Assembly (NCBI GenBank): GCA_021186555.1
Contig: JAJKFL010000014.1
Coordinates: 27,234,033-27,298,032 of the forward strand
Direction of reading: 5' to 3'
Source of the DNA: Reticulitermes speratus
Lineage: Eukaryota; Arthropoda; Insecta; Blattodea; Rhinotermitidae
DNA length: 64,000 nt
The notes below the pieces were generated by a model. It made no database searches and was not told the origin of the DNA. It worked only from the letters and a program-made list of their open reading frames with translations. This document shows positions 54,435-64,000 of this stretch, piece after piece; within the stretch, counting starts at the first letter, position 1, and each line of letters opens with the position of its first letter. The translations under genes were made by a program, and so were the position numbers.

Positions 54435-54640
54435 GCCCTACGCACCGGCCGCCTTTACCCCCCAGGAAATACTCCTGGTACTCATTTCTGTTAGAGGCTG
54501 AGTCGACTCCAGGGCCATAGTGCGACCGAAAGGATTATGTCAATGAAAAATTCCAATGACACCATCGGGAATCGAACCCGCGACCTTCCGGCTTGTAGAG
54601 CAGTGCCTCAACCATCTGTGCCACCGCGTGCCCCAAATTG
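54435..54640 (-). repeat. SINE type S4: S2-like body, different tRNA head
   Basis: The minus-strand head GCACGCGGTGGCACAGATGG with B box GCGGGTTCGATTCCCGATGG is unlike the S2 head. The 3' body (GAGTACCAGGAG..., CTGGGGGGTAAAGGCGGCCG) resembles the S2 body at 50815-51045. Confidence 0.75.
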
Positions 54641-54644
54641 ATCC

Positions 54645-54912
54645 TTTACAACCTGCAAGATCACAGATGGCCCCAGACCGTCCAAATTGACTTTTACTGT
54701 AAATCTGGTCTTTGCATTTGTTTCTGCTTTTTTAGTGTAACCCATTATTCAGTGAAACTGGTAATGTGTGTAATTATCAAAAATTTATGATTAAGCTTAG
54801 CTTGGAAATTGTTCCGGTTAACATATGATGTTGTGTACAGTAATTTTCCAGAACAAATTCCTGTTTTTACGAGCTTCTCATTTCTGTGATGTTACGGAAG
54901 AAATTGTTAAGT
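54645..54912. other. Stretch without recognised features
   Basis: Nothing recognised. Confidence 0.45.
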
Positions 54913-54926
54913 AACTAAGCACTGCT

Positions 54927-55101
54927 AGTAGCATTGGGGCAGGTTTTTCTCCGAGTACTTCGGTTTTCAATTTCATTCCACCGGTGCTCCATTAAAATGG
55001 AAAAACAAAAAAATCCTCCTCCTCCTCATAGGGTTGCACAATAAGCCTTCAAGGCTGCGGTGCGTCCGTAGCATCTGCTACGGGGCCCTTCAATAAAAAA
55101 A
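54927..55101 (+). repeat. SINE type S3, 5'-truncated
   Basis: Starts inside the body (GGGGCAGGTTTTTCTCCGAG) and ends GCTACGGGGCCCTTCAATAA plus poly-A. The perfect 14-bp duplication AACTAAGCACTGCT at 54913-54926 and 55102-55115 shows it inserted already truncated. Confidence 0.93.
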
Positions 55102-55115
55102 AACTAAGCACTGCT

Positions 55116-55610
55116 TGTCTATTCTATACGACACTGAAGACGGTGTATCACATTTAAAATCACTAACTTTATGGACTTCTGCTATCGTCGAATATATTAA
55201 GATAATGATACAATACTATGTTTCGGAGACAGGATTGGCCCCCATCTTTATGCTTGTTTTTAAAGTTATATACCACCACAGAATGACTTGCATTGCTCTT
55301 GCAAACAAAAGCAGCACCGAATCAGTAAACACGTCGTGTTCTTAAAAAGAGTGATACAGCACATTTCAGTAAACATTAGATGGAAGTTCTTCAGCAGTGG
55401 TCACAGTAAATGTCTACTTCCCGCTGGATGTGTAAGTACTTATCGGGAAAAGAAGAAGAAACTTTTGGGTGTTTATGGAGTAATGTTTTTTATCGTTTCA
55501 TTGAACGGAAGTTATTGTGTGTTGGTACAAAACTCAGTTTTCGATTATAGCTTTTCATGAGTATTTTGCGATACACATACCGTGTTATCACCTGTTTTCC
55601 GTAACCCCGC
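55116..55610. other. Stretch without recognised genes
   Basis: Overlapping frames at 55115-55345 and 55288-55560 have no recognisable domain. Confidence 0.5.
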
Positions 55611-55611
55611 A

Positions 55612-55800
55612 GGATACATCAAGAAGACCTGGCTTAGGGCCACTTACATGCAACTTGATGTTTCCACAGCTTCCTGTCTGCTTGTACGTGTGTGTGACGC
55701 CGTTAGTGGGGCAGAGAAGTACCGACGTTTTGATGGAACCTGCTGCCTCCAATGCGTCAAACTGAACTGCATCATATCCCAGAAGACCGTAAAGTTAAAT
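55612..55800 (+). repeat. TDVSEE-type dispersed repeat
   Basis: ACCGACGTTTTGATGGAACC then TGCTGCCTCCAATG is a diverged member of the repeat seen at 20735, 42870 and 49890. Confidence 0.45.
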
Positions 55801-55879
55801 CAGCGTATCAATCAAATTATTCGTTTATTTCTTTCTTCTTTAGGTTCCTCATATGCCTTCATTCGTTTTTAATCTCTTT

Positions 55880-56218
55880 ATTGAAGAAGATCAGTTGTAC
55901 CGATCGTGTGAGAAATTAAGAAGTATTACACAGAGTCAAGGAGGAGAGGAATATCCTACATACAATAAAAAGAACAAAGGCTCTGGATTGGTCACATCTT
56001 GCGTAGAAACTGCCTTCTAAAACACGTGACTGATGGAAAGTTAGAAGGAAGGATAGAAATGACGGGAAGACGACGAAGAAATCGTAAACAGCTACTGGAT
56101 GACCTTAAAGAAAAGAGAAGATATTGAAAATTGAAAGACGAAGCACTAAATCGCACCCTATGGAGAACTCGCTTTGGAAGAGGCTACGAACCTGTCGTAA
56201 GACGGACTACAGAATGAT
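55880..56218 (+). pseudogene. LINE family L2, C-terminal/3' fragment
   Basis: The clearest L2 end: GRIEMTGRRRRNRKQLLDDL then KEKRRY, a stop, KLKDEALNRTLWRTRFGRGY and EPVVRRT. Near-parallel to 2880-3228 over its whole length, with both copies starting and ending at about the same points. Frames upstream are broken. Confidence 0.8.
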
Positions 56219-56418
56219 GTATGATTAATACTAATCAGTTATATTTTGCATTTTCAATTTTATGGAGTTGTTCCAGATTATAAATAGGATTCCAGGTTTA
56301 CAGTGCTTAGTTTATAATGCACTATGTCCGCCTCCTCTTCAAAATCACGCAAATAACCTGTCTGAGCCATTATCTTATGAACTGAGCTGCACAATTAAAA
56401 TTCTCATTAACTGCATTA

Positions 56419-56670
56419 TTTTGTGTCTGTGGCTGAACAGGCGAAATCTAACCTAGGCCGCCGTATTGTTGAGGTTTGTAGATTACACACAACTAGAAAC
56501 ACTTACGAAAGGACTCCTGTGAATGAGTGATCAGCTCGTCGCAGAGGCCGCTACCTACACAACATCCACAAGAAAACATCCATACCCTCAGCGGGATTCG
56601 AACCCGCGATCCCAACAATCAAGTGGCTGCAGACCTACGCCTTAGACCGAACGGCCACCAGGATCGGCTG
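56419..56670 (-). repeat. SINE type S1, diverged
   Basis: The complement of the S1 3' end (GGCTGAACAGGCGAAATCTA) through B box GGGATTCGAACCCGCG to the head CGAACGGCCACCAGGATCGG. ACTGCATTA at 56410-56418 and 56671-56679 is the target duplication. Confidence 0.87.
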
Positions 56671-56684
56671 ACTGCATTACGGGT

Positions 56685-57095
56685 TCTTCAAAGTATAGCT
56701 CATACAATACGCTGTTTTAGTCACTTGGCGTCTTGTGTTTATACGCGTTCTCTTATTCGTGTATATTCTGATATCCGAAAAAAAGGCGCTGTTGATGTTA
56801 GCCAGATACTGTCAGTAATGACAATAAGGCTCTGACAGTTCAACGAATGGCCGTTTATTGTCAATAATGTAACATCTCTGGTGCCTATATCGATAGAACT
56901 ATTGGTTTAGTGACACTTTCAGGTAAATCGTGCATTATGCGTGATTTGAGGCTTCCGCCGCGGTGTATATGAGATCGCTCTTCTGGGATTTTACGCAGCA
57001 TAGATTTGTAGTTAGTTAAAGACGTTTTGGGACAATCTATCGGTCCCGTCTTCAAAGGTCAAGCAGTCCAAGGAGTCTTCTTGGAATGCAGTGCT
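56685..57095. other. Stretch without recognised genes
   Basis: No feature recognised. Confidence 0.5.
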
Positions 57096-57099
57096 GTAA

Positions 57100-57230
57100 T
57101 CAATTTTCGACCCGGATGCCGGATATCCTGGTGTTTTCCATGGTTTTCGTCTGTTCTTCCAGGCAAGTGCCGTCATGGTACATTAAATTAGGCACTATCA
57201 CTTCCACACGCCTCTCAATTTAAAATTCGC
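57100..57230 (+). repeat. Old SINE remnant, type S6
   Basis: CCTGGTGTTTTCCATGG, TCTTCCAGGCAAGTGCCG and TTAGGCACTATCACTTCC match the complement of 27168-27325. Confidence 0.5.
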
Positions 57231-57236
57231 AAAACG

Positions 57237-57362
57237 CGGGGCCGAGTTCGATCCTGCACCAGTCCGTATGGCATTTGTAGTAAAGTAGCATTGGGACAGG
57301 TCTTTCTCTAAGTATGATGGGTATTTTTTGTCAGTATATTTCCACCAATGCTCCATTGTTGT
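57237..57362 (+). repeat. SINE type S3, diverged partial copy
   Basis: GCCGAGTTCGATCCTGCACC, AGTCCGTATGGCATTTGTAG, TAGCATTGGGACAGG and CACCAATGCTCCATTG match the S3 body. Confidence 0.7.
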
Positions 57363-57364
57363 AT

Positions 57365-59170
57365 GTCATTTATCCACCATCTACGCTACGTAATGTTACC
57401 ACTGACAGCTCGTTAAATAACACCCTTTCTCTCTATAATCATCATATTATTCGATGTTATATAATGTGAGCAATGAACGGATTTGTTACATAAAGAGACA
57501 GGCTAGGACGTGGCGCTAGATTTGTTAGCATTAGCTTTTGTTCAAGAGATCCTGTTTTAAAACTTGGTGTAGGGGACGACCGTGCTGATTGAGGTTTGTC
57601 ACTGTTGTAACACTCAGTTGTAACAATGTTTGGGTTGTACACAGTGTCCCTTTAGTCGTGGCTCCGAGCACGGCCGCTTTATCGCATAGGATGCCTGCAT
57701 CCACCCGGACATCCTGTGACAACGGCCATGCTCAGGGACACTATATATGGGATATTTTATACGAGGGTTGCTTTGCAAAATTCTACAATCGTTGTAGCGT
57801 ATCTTTGCTTGTAAACATACTTCTTCAGTACGATGTTAATAAATAAACAATAAACGTTAATTTAGATATTCTCATTATTTAAAATGTTGCGCATCAAGAG
57901 AGACTTTATTAAGATTTTGTTACATCGCACGATTTTAAATTCGCATAAACAGCGACGGTACTGTATATTCAGATAAGGGACGATCGCTTCCTTTCACGTC
58001 ATTTCGAATTCAAAAGTCATAGTAACTTATACGCTTTCTGGCCCATTAATTTGAGGAAGTTTCGTTAAATAAACTAAAGGTGAGGTAACCAATTGACAGA
58101 CCTGTTAATTGGGAATTACTTTATGCATTTTGTTTCCAGCATATCACTATAATAATCGAAATAATTACCGTCTGTTAACACTTTGAAAGATATTTTGTCA
58201 GCAGAGCATAAAGAGATATTTTTATAAACAATTGTTATTACAGAAACTGTACAGTATACTCACAGTATTGTACTTCGCAAGCCGTATGTCGTTCCTTGGC
58301 CAGCTCCGTTATTTGGAGTTCGCTGACATGATGATTGGCAGGTGTGTCCTTCAGACATGTGACAGGAATCGCTCAACATTCACTTCCACTACCAGTCACT
58401 TGTACAATATTTCCATAATATATTCTTAGGGCCTACCAATTCGATAGTACACTCTTTTGCCATCTGTGGTTTAAGTTGCTCTTTTGTTTATTATTACTGT
58501 AAAGTCTTACGTGCGTGGAATTATTATTATTATTATTATTATTATTACTTGTGTCTTTTTAATTAGCCACCACCACTAGGCTCTTAATTCAGCACGTAAA
58601 TAAATAAATAAATAATTTAAATTGTGGCTTGTTCGTGTTTCAGTAATAACCCTACCACTGCCACTAGATAACTGACTGATGTAAGTGATGTTGTAACGTC
58701 TGCAACGAATAGAAAGTGACGCTATATAACCAACTCACTGCACTGTAGCAGTTCCTATCTGTGCTACTTTAAGGAATATTAGTATATTATACTAGCTGTC
58801 TGTACCACGTCACGCCTGTCGGTGTAAACCGCCACCGAACTTCGCAGTCAATTCACAATCCGCACCACTGGACACTTACAACACAAACAGGACCTGATTT
58901 ACGTAACCTATATATACAGAACCAACAGCCAGAATTTAAAAAAAACAAGCTAATGGTAGAAGATACATCCTAAAAAACCATATAGCTTCATTTTATAATT
59001 TCATAACGAAAAATTGACGAACCTCGTTTAAGGATTTTATATTCTGTGTTTTATATATTTAAATACAGAAATTAAAATAACTGTATTCTATAAATGATAA
59101 TGAATCTTGACTACATGTGATATAAAACATAATAGCAGACATAAATAATGGATGTAAAGTAAATGTAGAT
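57365..59170. other. 1.8-kb stretch; (TTA)n at 58519-58548
   Basis: Small frames on both strands at 57457-57846 have no recognisable domain. AAATA/TAAA repeats occur near 58600. Confidence 0.5.
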
Positions 59171-59174
59171 TACG

Positions 59175-59221
59175 AGCCCCCTGAAGATGGCCTTGTAAGG
59201 GCTGAAACATATGTAGGGGTT
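59175..59221 (+). ncRNA. Hammerhead ribozyme-like motif (type I layout)
   Basis: Order: AGCCCC, CTGAAGA (59181-59187), helix II GGCCTT/AAGGGCT with GT loop and a bulge, GAAAC (59204-59208), ATAT, GTA (59213-59215), GGGGTT. Helix I pairs AGCCCC with GGGGTT; helix III is only AC/GT closed by ATAT. The CUGANGA and GAAA boxes and the U-A before the predicted cleavage site are all present. One extra U sits between A9 and helix II compared with the textbook core, and the same U is seen in the other copies. Such minimal hammerheads are known from Penelope-like retroelements; catalysis here is not shown. Confidence 0.6.
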
Positions 59222-59224
59222 AAA

Positions 59225-60255
59225 GAATAAAAAGTGAAAATATAGTGCATTTCGTTGGTGTGTAATTTGTGAGTTGTTAAAAAATGCACGGTGAAGATAA
59301 TATAAAATTTCGCAGTCAATGTTTAATATTCCTTCTTTCTGCTCGGGAAATTTGGGAATTCGAATTTATGTCTGAAAACAATCATCTTCTGGTTTTCGGA
59401 TGGACGTGCAGCCTCCATCTTCACGGTGACTGGACAACTTTCCGGTGGATACTGAAGACACTGTTAGGAGAATATGGGTGGCTTGTTTATTACCTTGGTT
59501 GTCTTATTTCTGAATCTCAGTAGCTATTGGCTGGGTATAAGATCGATTTTCTCCACCCTTTCCGTGGTTCTGATTTGCCCACAATCCTTGTGAACCTACA
59601 TACACAATTGACCCAGTTTCTCTTCCCAATGACTTCAGTGTCTACCGGAATCTAACCCAGCCACACTGAAGATGGAGGAAGCACTGTCATTCGAATTGTC
59701 GGAATCAACCTGAAACTCTGCAGGGCATAGTAAACCCAGAAGGTGATCATCTGAGAAACTCCCGCCGTAAACGCCTGAAACCTTCAACCTGACTCAAGTT
59801 TTCTTTGGTTTCGGCTTAATTCCTCAGCCTCTCCAGGTTAGTTCTGGGATACAACATTAAAAGAATCATGAGCACTCCCTGCTATAGTCACCCAAATTCA
59901 TTAACTATAATCGCACAATTTTCGACCCTATACACTTAAAAAAATCTACATAAAACACGACGGATACTTATGATAACTATATACGTGGCATAATGCATAT
60001 TACTCCGTCCTTCACGGTAGGTCCCAGATCCAAAACTTTCAACAGACCGGGCAGTATGATGGCTTTTGATTACGATAGTACCTTACAGTGAACCACGACC
60101 GCTTCCTCATATTCTTTCCAATATTCGTTCATAATCACCCGGTATTTTGGCACCACATGACACGTTCATCTGAAGTGCGTTGTTAAATAAGAAAATACAT
60201 AAAACATTGATAGTGATGTACATTCAGTACCTAATGACAACAATCTAACAAACAA
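59225..60255. other. 1-kb stretch; TDVSEE-like remnant near 59400-59430
   Basis: The plus frame 59284-59523 (79 codons) has no recognised domain. GATGGACGTGCAGCCTCCAT may be a worn member of the TDVSEE-type repeat. AAAAAGTG...GTGCATTTCGTTGG right after 59221 is shared with other hammerhead-like copies. Confidence 0.4.
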
Positions 60256-60257
60256 TA

Positions 60258-60720
60258 TAACTTATTCCATGGAAATAAATTCTCCGTGATCAATTGTAAG
60301 TTTCTCAGCTAATCAAGCAATTCGACGTACTTTCTGGAAACCGAAGGATCATTACCATGTTTTAAAACAGTCTGGTGTTTATGACTTTCAAATGAATCCA
60401 TTCCACACACCCCTTCTCCCATATCGATCCAATTTCCATAAGATCCACGCTGTTTCTTTCGTTTCAGTTTTCCCAACAAAATTTTGTGAACATTTGTATT
60501 CTCTCCCGTACGTGCCACATGCCCCGACTATCTAATCCTTCTTCGTCTGATCACCCTAATAATACTTGGTGAGGAGTACAAATCAGAACTGCTCATTAAC
60601 CATCTTTCTCCAGCCTCCAGTTACTTCCTCTCGCTTAGGTCTCAAGTATCCTCCTGAGCATCCATTTCTCAAACGCCCTCTGTTTATCTGCTGAAGACCA
60701 CAGATTGTGAACTTCGTCAG
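60258..60720 (-). pseudogene. LINE L1a 3' fragment, decayed
   Basis: The plus strand shows CTTATTCCATGGAAATAAAT, CAGCTAATCAAGCAATTCG, GAAACCGAAGGATCATTACC, GTGCCACATGCCCCGACT and GGTGAGGAGTACAAATCAG, all L1a 3' and C-terminal coding landmarks. The frame is lost. Confidence 0.82.
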
Positions 60721-60724
60721 TAAT

Positions 60725-60980
60725 CAGCATTTTCCATCCTCTGCCAGACGTCCTTGATCATGTCTACACTGCGCTTTAGAATGGCAGAACAGCTTCGGCC
60801 TTGGGTTTTCAGGTGTGCTCTCCAAATATTCCACCCATTTATTCTCATACTTTTTGGTGCGGCGGCAAAGAAAAGTTGCATGAACACGCCAGTTAGCTTC
60901 TCCAAGTCCATGTGCACGACTGCACTTACAGCTCCAGAACCGCTGAGCGCCGTGTAATGACGTTTGGTATCGTACTAGGT
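60725..60980. other. Stretch without recognised genes
   Basis: No feature recognised. Confidence 0.45.
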
Positions 60981-60984
60981 ATAT

Positions 60985-61245
60985 TGACTGTTGACTACGG
61001 TACGGACGACCAAAATATTGAGGATAGATTTCCTGCAGGGGCTAGAAATTTCTGTCTTTTTAAAAACGTCTAGACCGTCTCTGGGGACCGACCAGCCTCC
61101 TTTTCGATAGGTACCGGGAGATAAAGTGGTCAGGGCGTGAAGCTGATCACTCACCTTCTTCATCTAGAGCGGGGCTTATGAAAGAGTAGAACTCTATCTT
61201 TACTCCAACATGTATCTGCATGGCATGCACAGGGAACACATTACT
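60985..61245 (+). repeat. SINE type S2
   Basis: A weak head, then TTTCCTGCAGGGGCTAGAAA, CTGGGGACCGACCAGCC, GATAGGTACCGGGAGATAAA and GAAGCTGATCACTCACC match the S2 body. Confidence 0.75.
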
Positions 61246-61249
61246 TTTA

Positions 61250-61668
61250 CATATCTTGTAGTGGGTTGTTGTTTTACTCAACGTTTTTGCAGTCCCACTC
61301 GCTCTGCTCATCTGTTCTTGCGTTAATATGTACCTTTTCGATCCGTATTAAGAATACAGATGACGAATGATTCTTCGTCGATACGGTTTTAATATAGACT
61401 TCTTTCACCCTTGCCCTAGCAGTCATGTTTTATGTTTCCACAGAAGTACTTAAATATATTGTTCTACAATAATATTTTCACGTTCCTTGCCCACACTGCA
61501 GCCCGAATAACCCAAATGCCTCACTTTCTGTCGTAGATTTTCTTCTGACACAGTTTTTTACTCGTATAGTTTCTTTCTCACCAAGTATATGCTTTCAAGT
61601 ATTAAGGCTTCCGGCTTGAATTTTTAGGTGAACATCTTCTATCCTTTATTCATGGTTTCCCTCAGTCC
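61250..61668. other. Stretch without recognised genes
   Basis: Nothing recognised before the minisatellite. Confidence 0.5.
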
Positions 61669-61671
61669 TTG

Positions 61672-63207
61672 AAGGCACATGGCTATATATAGGTTTGTGT
61701 CTAGTCACGCCACTTATCACTATATAAACCTGTGTCTAGTCACACCACGTTCCGCTATATAAGCCTGTGTCTAATCAGGTCAGTGCCGGTATACACACTT
61801 GTGTCTAGTCACACAACATGCCACTATGTATGCCAGCGTCCAGTCACTCCACGTGCCGGTATATACGCCAGTGCGTAGTCACGCCACATGTCGTTTATAT
61901 ACGCCTTTGTTTAATCACACCACGTGCCGGTATATAAGCCTGCGTCTAGTCCCACGTGCCGGTATATACGCCTGTATCTAGTCACGTCATGTGCCGGTAT
62001 ATACGCCAGTGTCTAGTCACGCCACGTACCGATTTATACGCCAGTGTATAGTCACGCCACGTGCCGGTATGTACTGTCTAGTCAAGCCACGTGCCGGTAT
62101 ATACGCCAGTGTCTAGCCACGCAACTTGCCGGTATATACGCCAGTGTCTAGCCACGCAACTTGCTGGTATATACGCCAGTGTCTAGCCACGCAACTTGCT
62201 GGTATATACGCCAGTGCCTAGTCACGCCACGTGCCGATATATACGCCAGTGTCTAGCCACGCAACGTGCCGGTGTAAACGCCAGTGTCTAGTCACGCCAC
62301 GTGCCGGTATATACGCCAGTGCCTAGTCACGCCACGTGCCGGTATATACGCCAGTGTCTAGCCACGCAACTTGCTGGTATATACGCCAGTGCCTAGTCAC
62401 GCCACGTGCCGGTATATACGCCAGTGCCTAGTCACGCCACGTGCCGGTATATACGCCAGTGTCCAGTCACGCCACGTGCCGGTATATACGCCAGTGCCTA
62501 GTCACGCCACGTGCCGGTATATACGCCAGTGTCTAGTCACGCCACGTGCCGGTATATACGCCAGTGCCTAGTCACGCCACGTGCCGGTATATACGCCAGT
62601 GTCTAGCCACGCAACGTGCCGGTATAAACGCCAGTGTCTAGTCACGCTACGTGCCGGTATGTACGCCAGTGCCTAGTCACGCCACGTGCCGGTATATACG
62701 CCAGTGTCTAGCCACGCAACTTGCTGGTATATACGCCAGTGTCTAGTCACGCCACGTGCCGGTATATACGCCAGTGTCTAGCCACGCAACGTGCCGGTAT
62801 AAACGCCAGTGTCTAGTCACGCCACGTGCCGGTATATACGCCAGTGTCTAGCCACGCAACGTGCCGGTATAAACGCCAGTGTCTAGTCACGCTACGTGCC
62901 GGTATGTACGCCAGTGCCTAGTCACGCCACGTGCCGGTATATACGCCAGTGTCTGGTCACGCCACGTGCCGGTATGTACGCCAGTGCCTAGTCACGCCAC
63001 GTGCCGGTATATACGCCAGTGTCTAGTCACGCCACGTGCCGGTATATACGCCAGTGTCTAGCCACGCAACGTGCCGGTATAAACGCCAGTGTCTAGTCAC
63101 GCCACGTGCCGGTATATACGCCAGTGTCTAGCCACGCAACGTGCCGGTATAAACGCCAGTGTCTAGTCACGCTACGTGCCGGTATGTACGCCAGTGCCTA
63201 GTCACGG
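61672..63207. repeat. 35-bp minisatellite, ~43 units
   Basis: Unit GTCTAGTCACGCCACGTGCC plus GGTATATACGCCAGT, period 35. The left ~400 bp is irregular and diverged; the rest is regular. Three units (105 bp) equal 35 codons, which keeps one frame open, so frames such as 62371-62571 and 62879-63061 are translations of the array. Most units carry two palindromes, CACGTG and GTATATAC, three bases apart. Unit variants (CACGCTACGTGCC..., GCCACGCAAC...) recur in order. Confidence 0.97.
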
Positions 63208-63209
63208 CA

Positions 63210-63500
63210 AATTATTTTTTTCTGACTGCAATACTTGTTCCTGAAAGTGGTGAAAAGCCATGAAATGTGTTAATTAATTGTATTACGCTTATATACGTAT
63301 ATACGTAGTAACGGCTTTCTGACAGCTGCCTACGATACAGGCAGCTAAGTTCGAGTCAATAGCAAATAAGGCGCATGTCTGTCTTTGTACAGCTGTATCG
63401 TCTATTATAAGCAATTAACGTGGTGCACTTTTGTGAAAAAAAATAATACTTAGGTCGTGCTGTTTCTTAAAGTATTAATATTTACAAGACCGAAAGTCTT
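63210..63500. other. Stretch without recognised genes
   Basis: No feature recognised to the right of the minisatellite. Confidence 0.45.
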
Positions 63501-63509
63501 GATCGAATT

Positions 63510-63605
63510 ATTTGAGGTTCGGCCTTCAAATCTCGACTAACTTGTATTTTTCGTCTAGGTAAATGCCGGTATAATTCGTAAGATTAGGCAACTCTTTACA
63601 CGTGC
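63510..63605 (+). repeat. Possible old SINE remnant
   Basis: GAGGTTCGGCCTTCAAATCT, CGTCTAGGTAAATGCCGG and GATTAGGCAACTC loosely follow the S6 remnants. Confidence 0.3.
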
Positions 63606-63808
63606 TTTCCAGTTCACTATTAAGTTTCGTTCAATAATTACACACTATGTAATCTGAGCTATTAAAAGCACCGTTACATGAGTAGCACAAAAGAACATTC
63701 AAAAGTTGTTAAAAAGGAAAACACTTCAACTGTTAAATGTTATAAACCAACCGATGCACACTAAAACCACTTTTTAAGTAGCTTTATTATAAAATTGTTA
63801 AAATTGTA

Positions 63809-63849
63809 CCCCTACACGTGTTTCGATCCTAGGATCATCGTCAGGGGGG
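63809..63849 (-). ncRNA. Hammerhead ribozyme-like motif (type I layout)
   Basis: On the minus strand: CCCCC, CTGACGA (63838-63844), an extra U, the self-complementary helix II GATC-CTAG-GATC (63825-63836), GAAAC (63820-63824), ACGT, GTA (63813-63815), GGGG (63809-63812). Helix I is CCCC/GGGG and helix III AC/GT. This copy has a perfect helix II and all conserved boxes. Downstream AAAAAGTGG...GTGCATCGGTTGG resembles the copy at 59175. Confidence 0.6.
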
Positions 63850-64000
63850 TTTATTGCTAAAAGCTACAGTCACTTCAACACATGATTTAAAATATTCTAT
63901 CTGCACTTTGAAACATAAGTTAAAATCTTGTAAAAGGATTCTCTAAAAGTTGTAAAATTATAAAGGCACTGTAGATGGTAGATTGTGGAACTGCTGGCGT

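Noticed and set aside
2253-56670. Free-standing tRNA genes at the GGTTCGAATCCCGC boxes
   Set aside because: Each lies at the head of a SINE copy with a shared non-tRNA body; the cloverleaf 3' halves are not intact.
62371-63061. Open frames of 60-66 codons with a repeated TCRYIRQCLVTPRAGIYAS-type string
   Set aside because: Three 35-bp units equal 35 codons, so the array stays open by arithmetic; no start context or coding signal.
61672-63207. CRISPR array
   Set aside because: Units are head-to-tail without unique spacers, in eukaryotic DNA; it is a minisatellite.

Overview
This is eukaryotic, non-coding, repeat-rich nuclear DNA, almost certainly from an arthropod and most likely an insect with a large genome. 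A cockroach or other blattodean is my best guess; that rests on remembered repeat families and is inference. I see no prokaryotic gene organisation, no rRNA, no convincing free-standing tRNA gene and no convincing host exon. Nearly all short open frames are chance frames, simple-repeat translations or pieces of transposable elements.

Layout. 1-1430: a ~200-bp direct duplication split by a (CATA)n array. 2015-5345: nested tRNA-derived SINEs and a LINE tail. 5990-6530: a probable MITE. 7660-9630: a hammerhead-like motif, an old repeat and a SINE. 12454-16250: a SINE with a (GA)n tail, then a nearly complete 2.2-kb pogo-like DNA transposon (13279-15492) with TA target duplication, terminal inverted repeats, eight copies of a subterminal motif and a broken transposase. 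17101-20450: an 80-bp tandem repeat, a 5'-truncated LINE with reverse transcriptase remnants and a 13-bp target duplication, and a second LINE tail. 20740-28650: many SINEs, LINE tails and simple repeats. 29098-39350: a strong hairpin, 31-bp and 56-bp tandem repeats, a ~530-bp dispersed repeat in two inverted copies, more SINEs and LINE ends. 40378-51600: a small MITE, ancient LINE and SINE pieces, a hammerhead-like relic and (GT)n. 51742-53101: a decayed mariner/Tc1-type element with matching ends. 53690-61250: further LINE and SINE debris and the best hammerhead-like motif. 61672-63207: a ~1.5-kb minisatellite of a 35-bp unit. 63800-63850: a second well-formed hammerhead-like motif.

How it works together. 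Nothing here forms a cellular pathway. The parts form a transposon community. LINEs encoded, or once encoded, reverse transcriptase. tRNA-headed SINEs (at least five head/body types) have 8-15 bp target duplications consistent with LINE-mediated insertion. The DNA transposons carry TA target duplications. Every transposase or reverse transcriptase frame examined is broken, so no element in the window looks autonomous. The most interesting items are the pogo-like element with its repeated subterminal motif, the hammerhead-like family, the two-palindrome minisatellite and the SINE type that shares a body but not a tRNA head.
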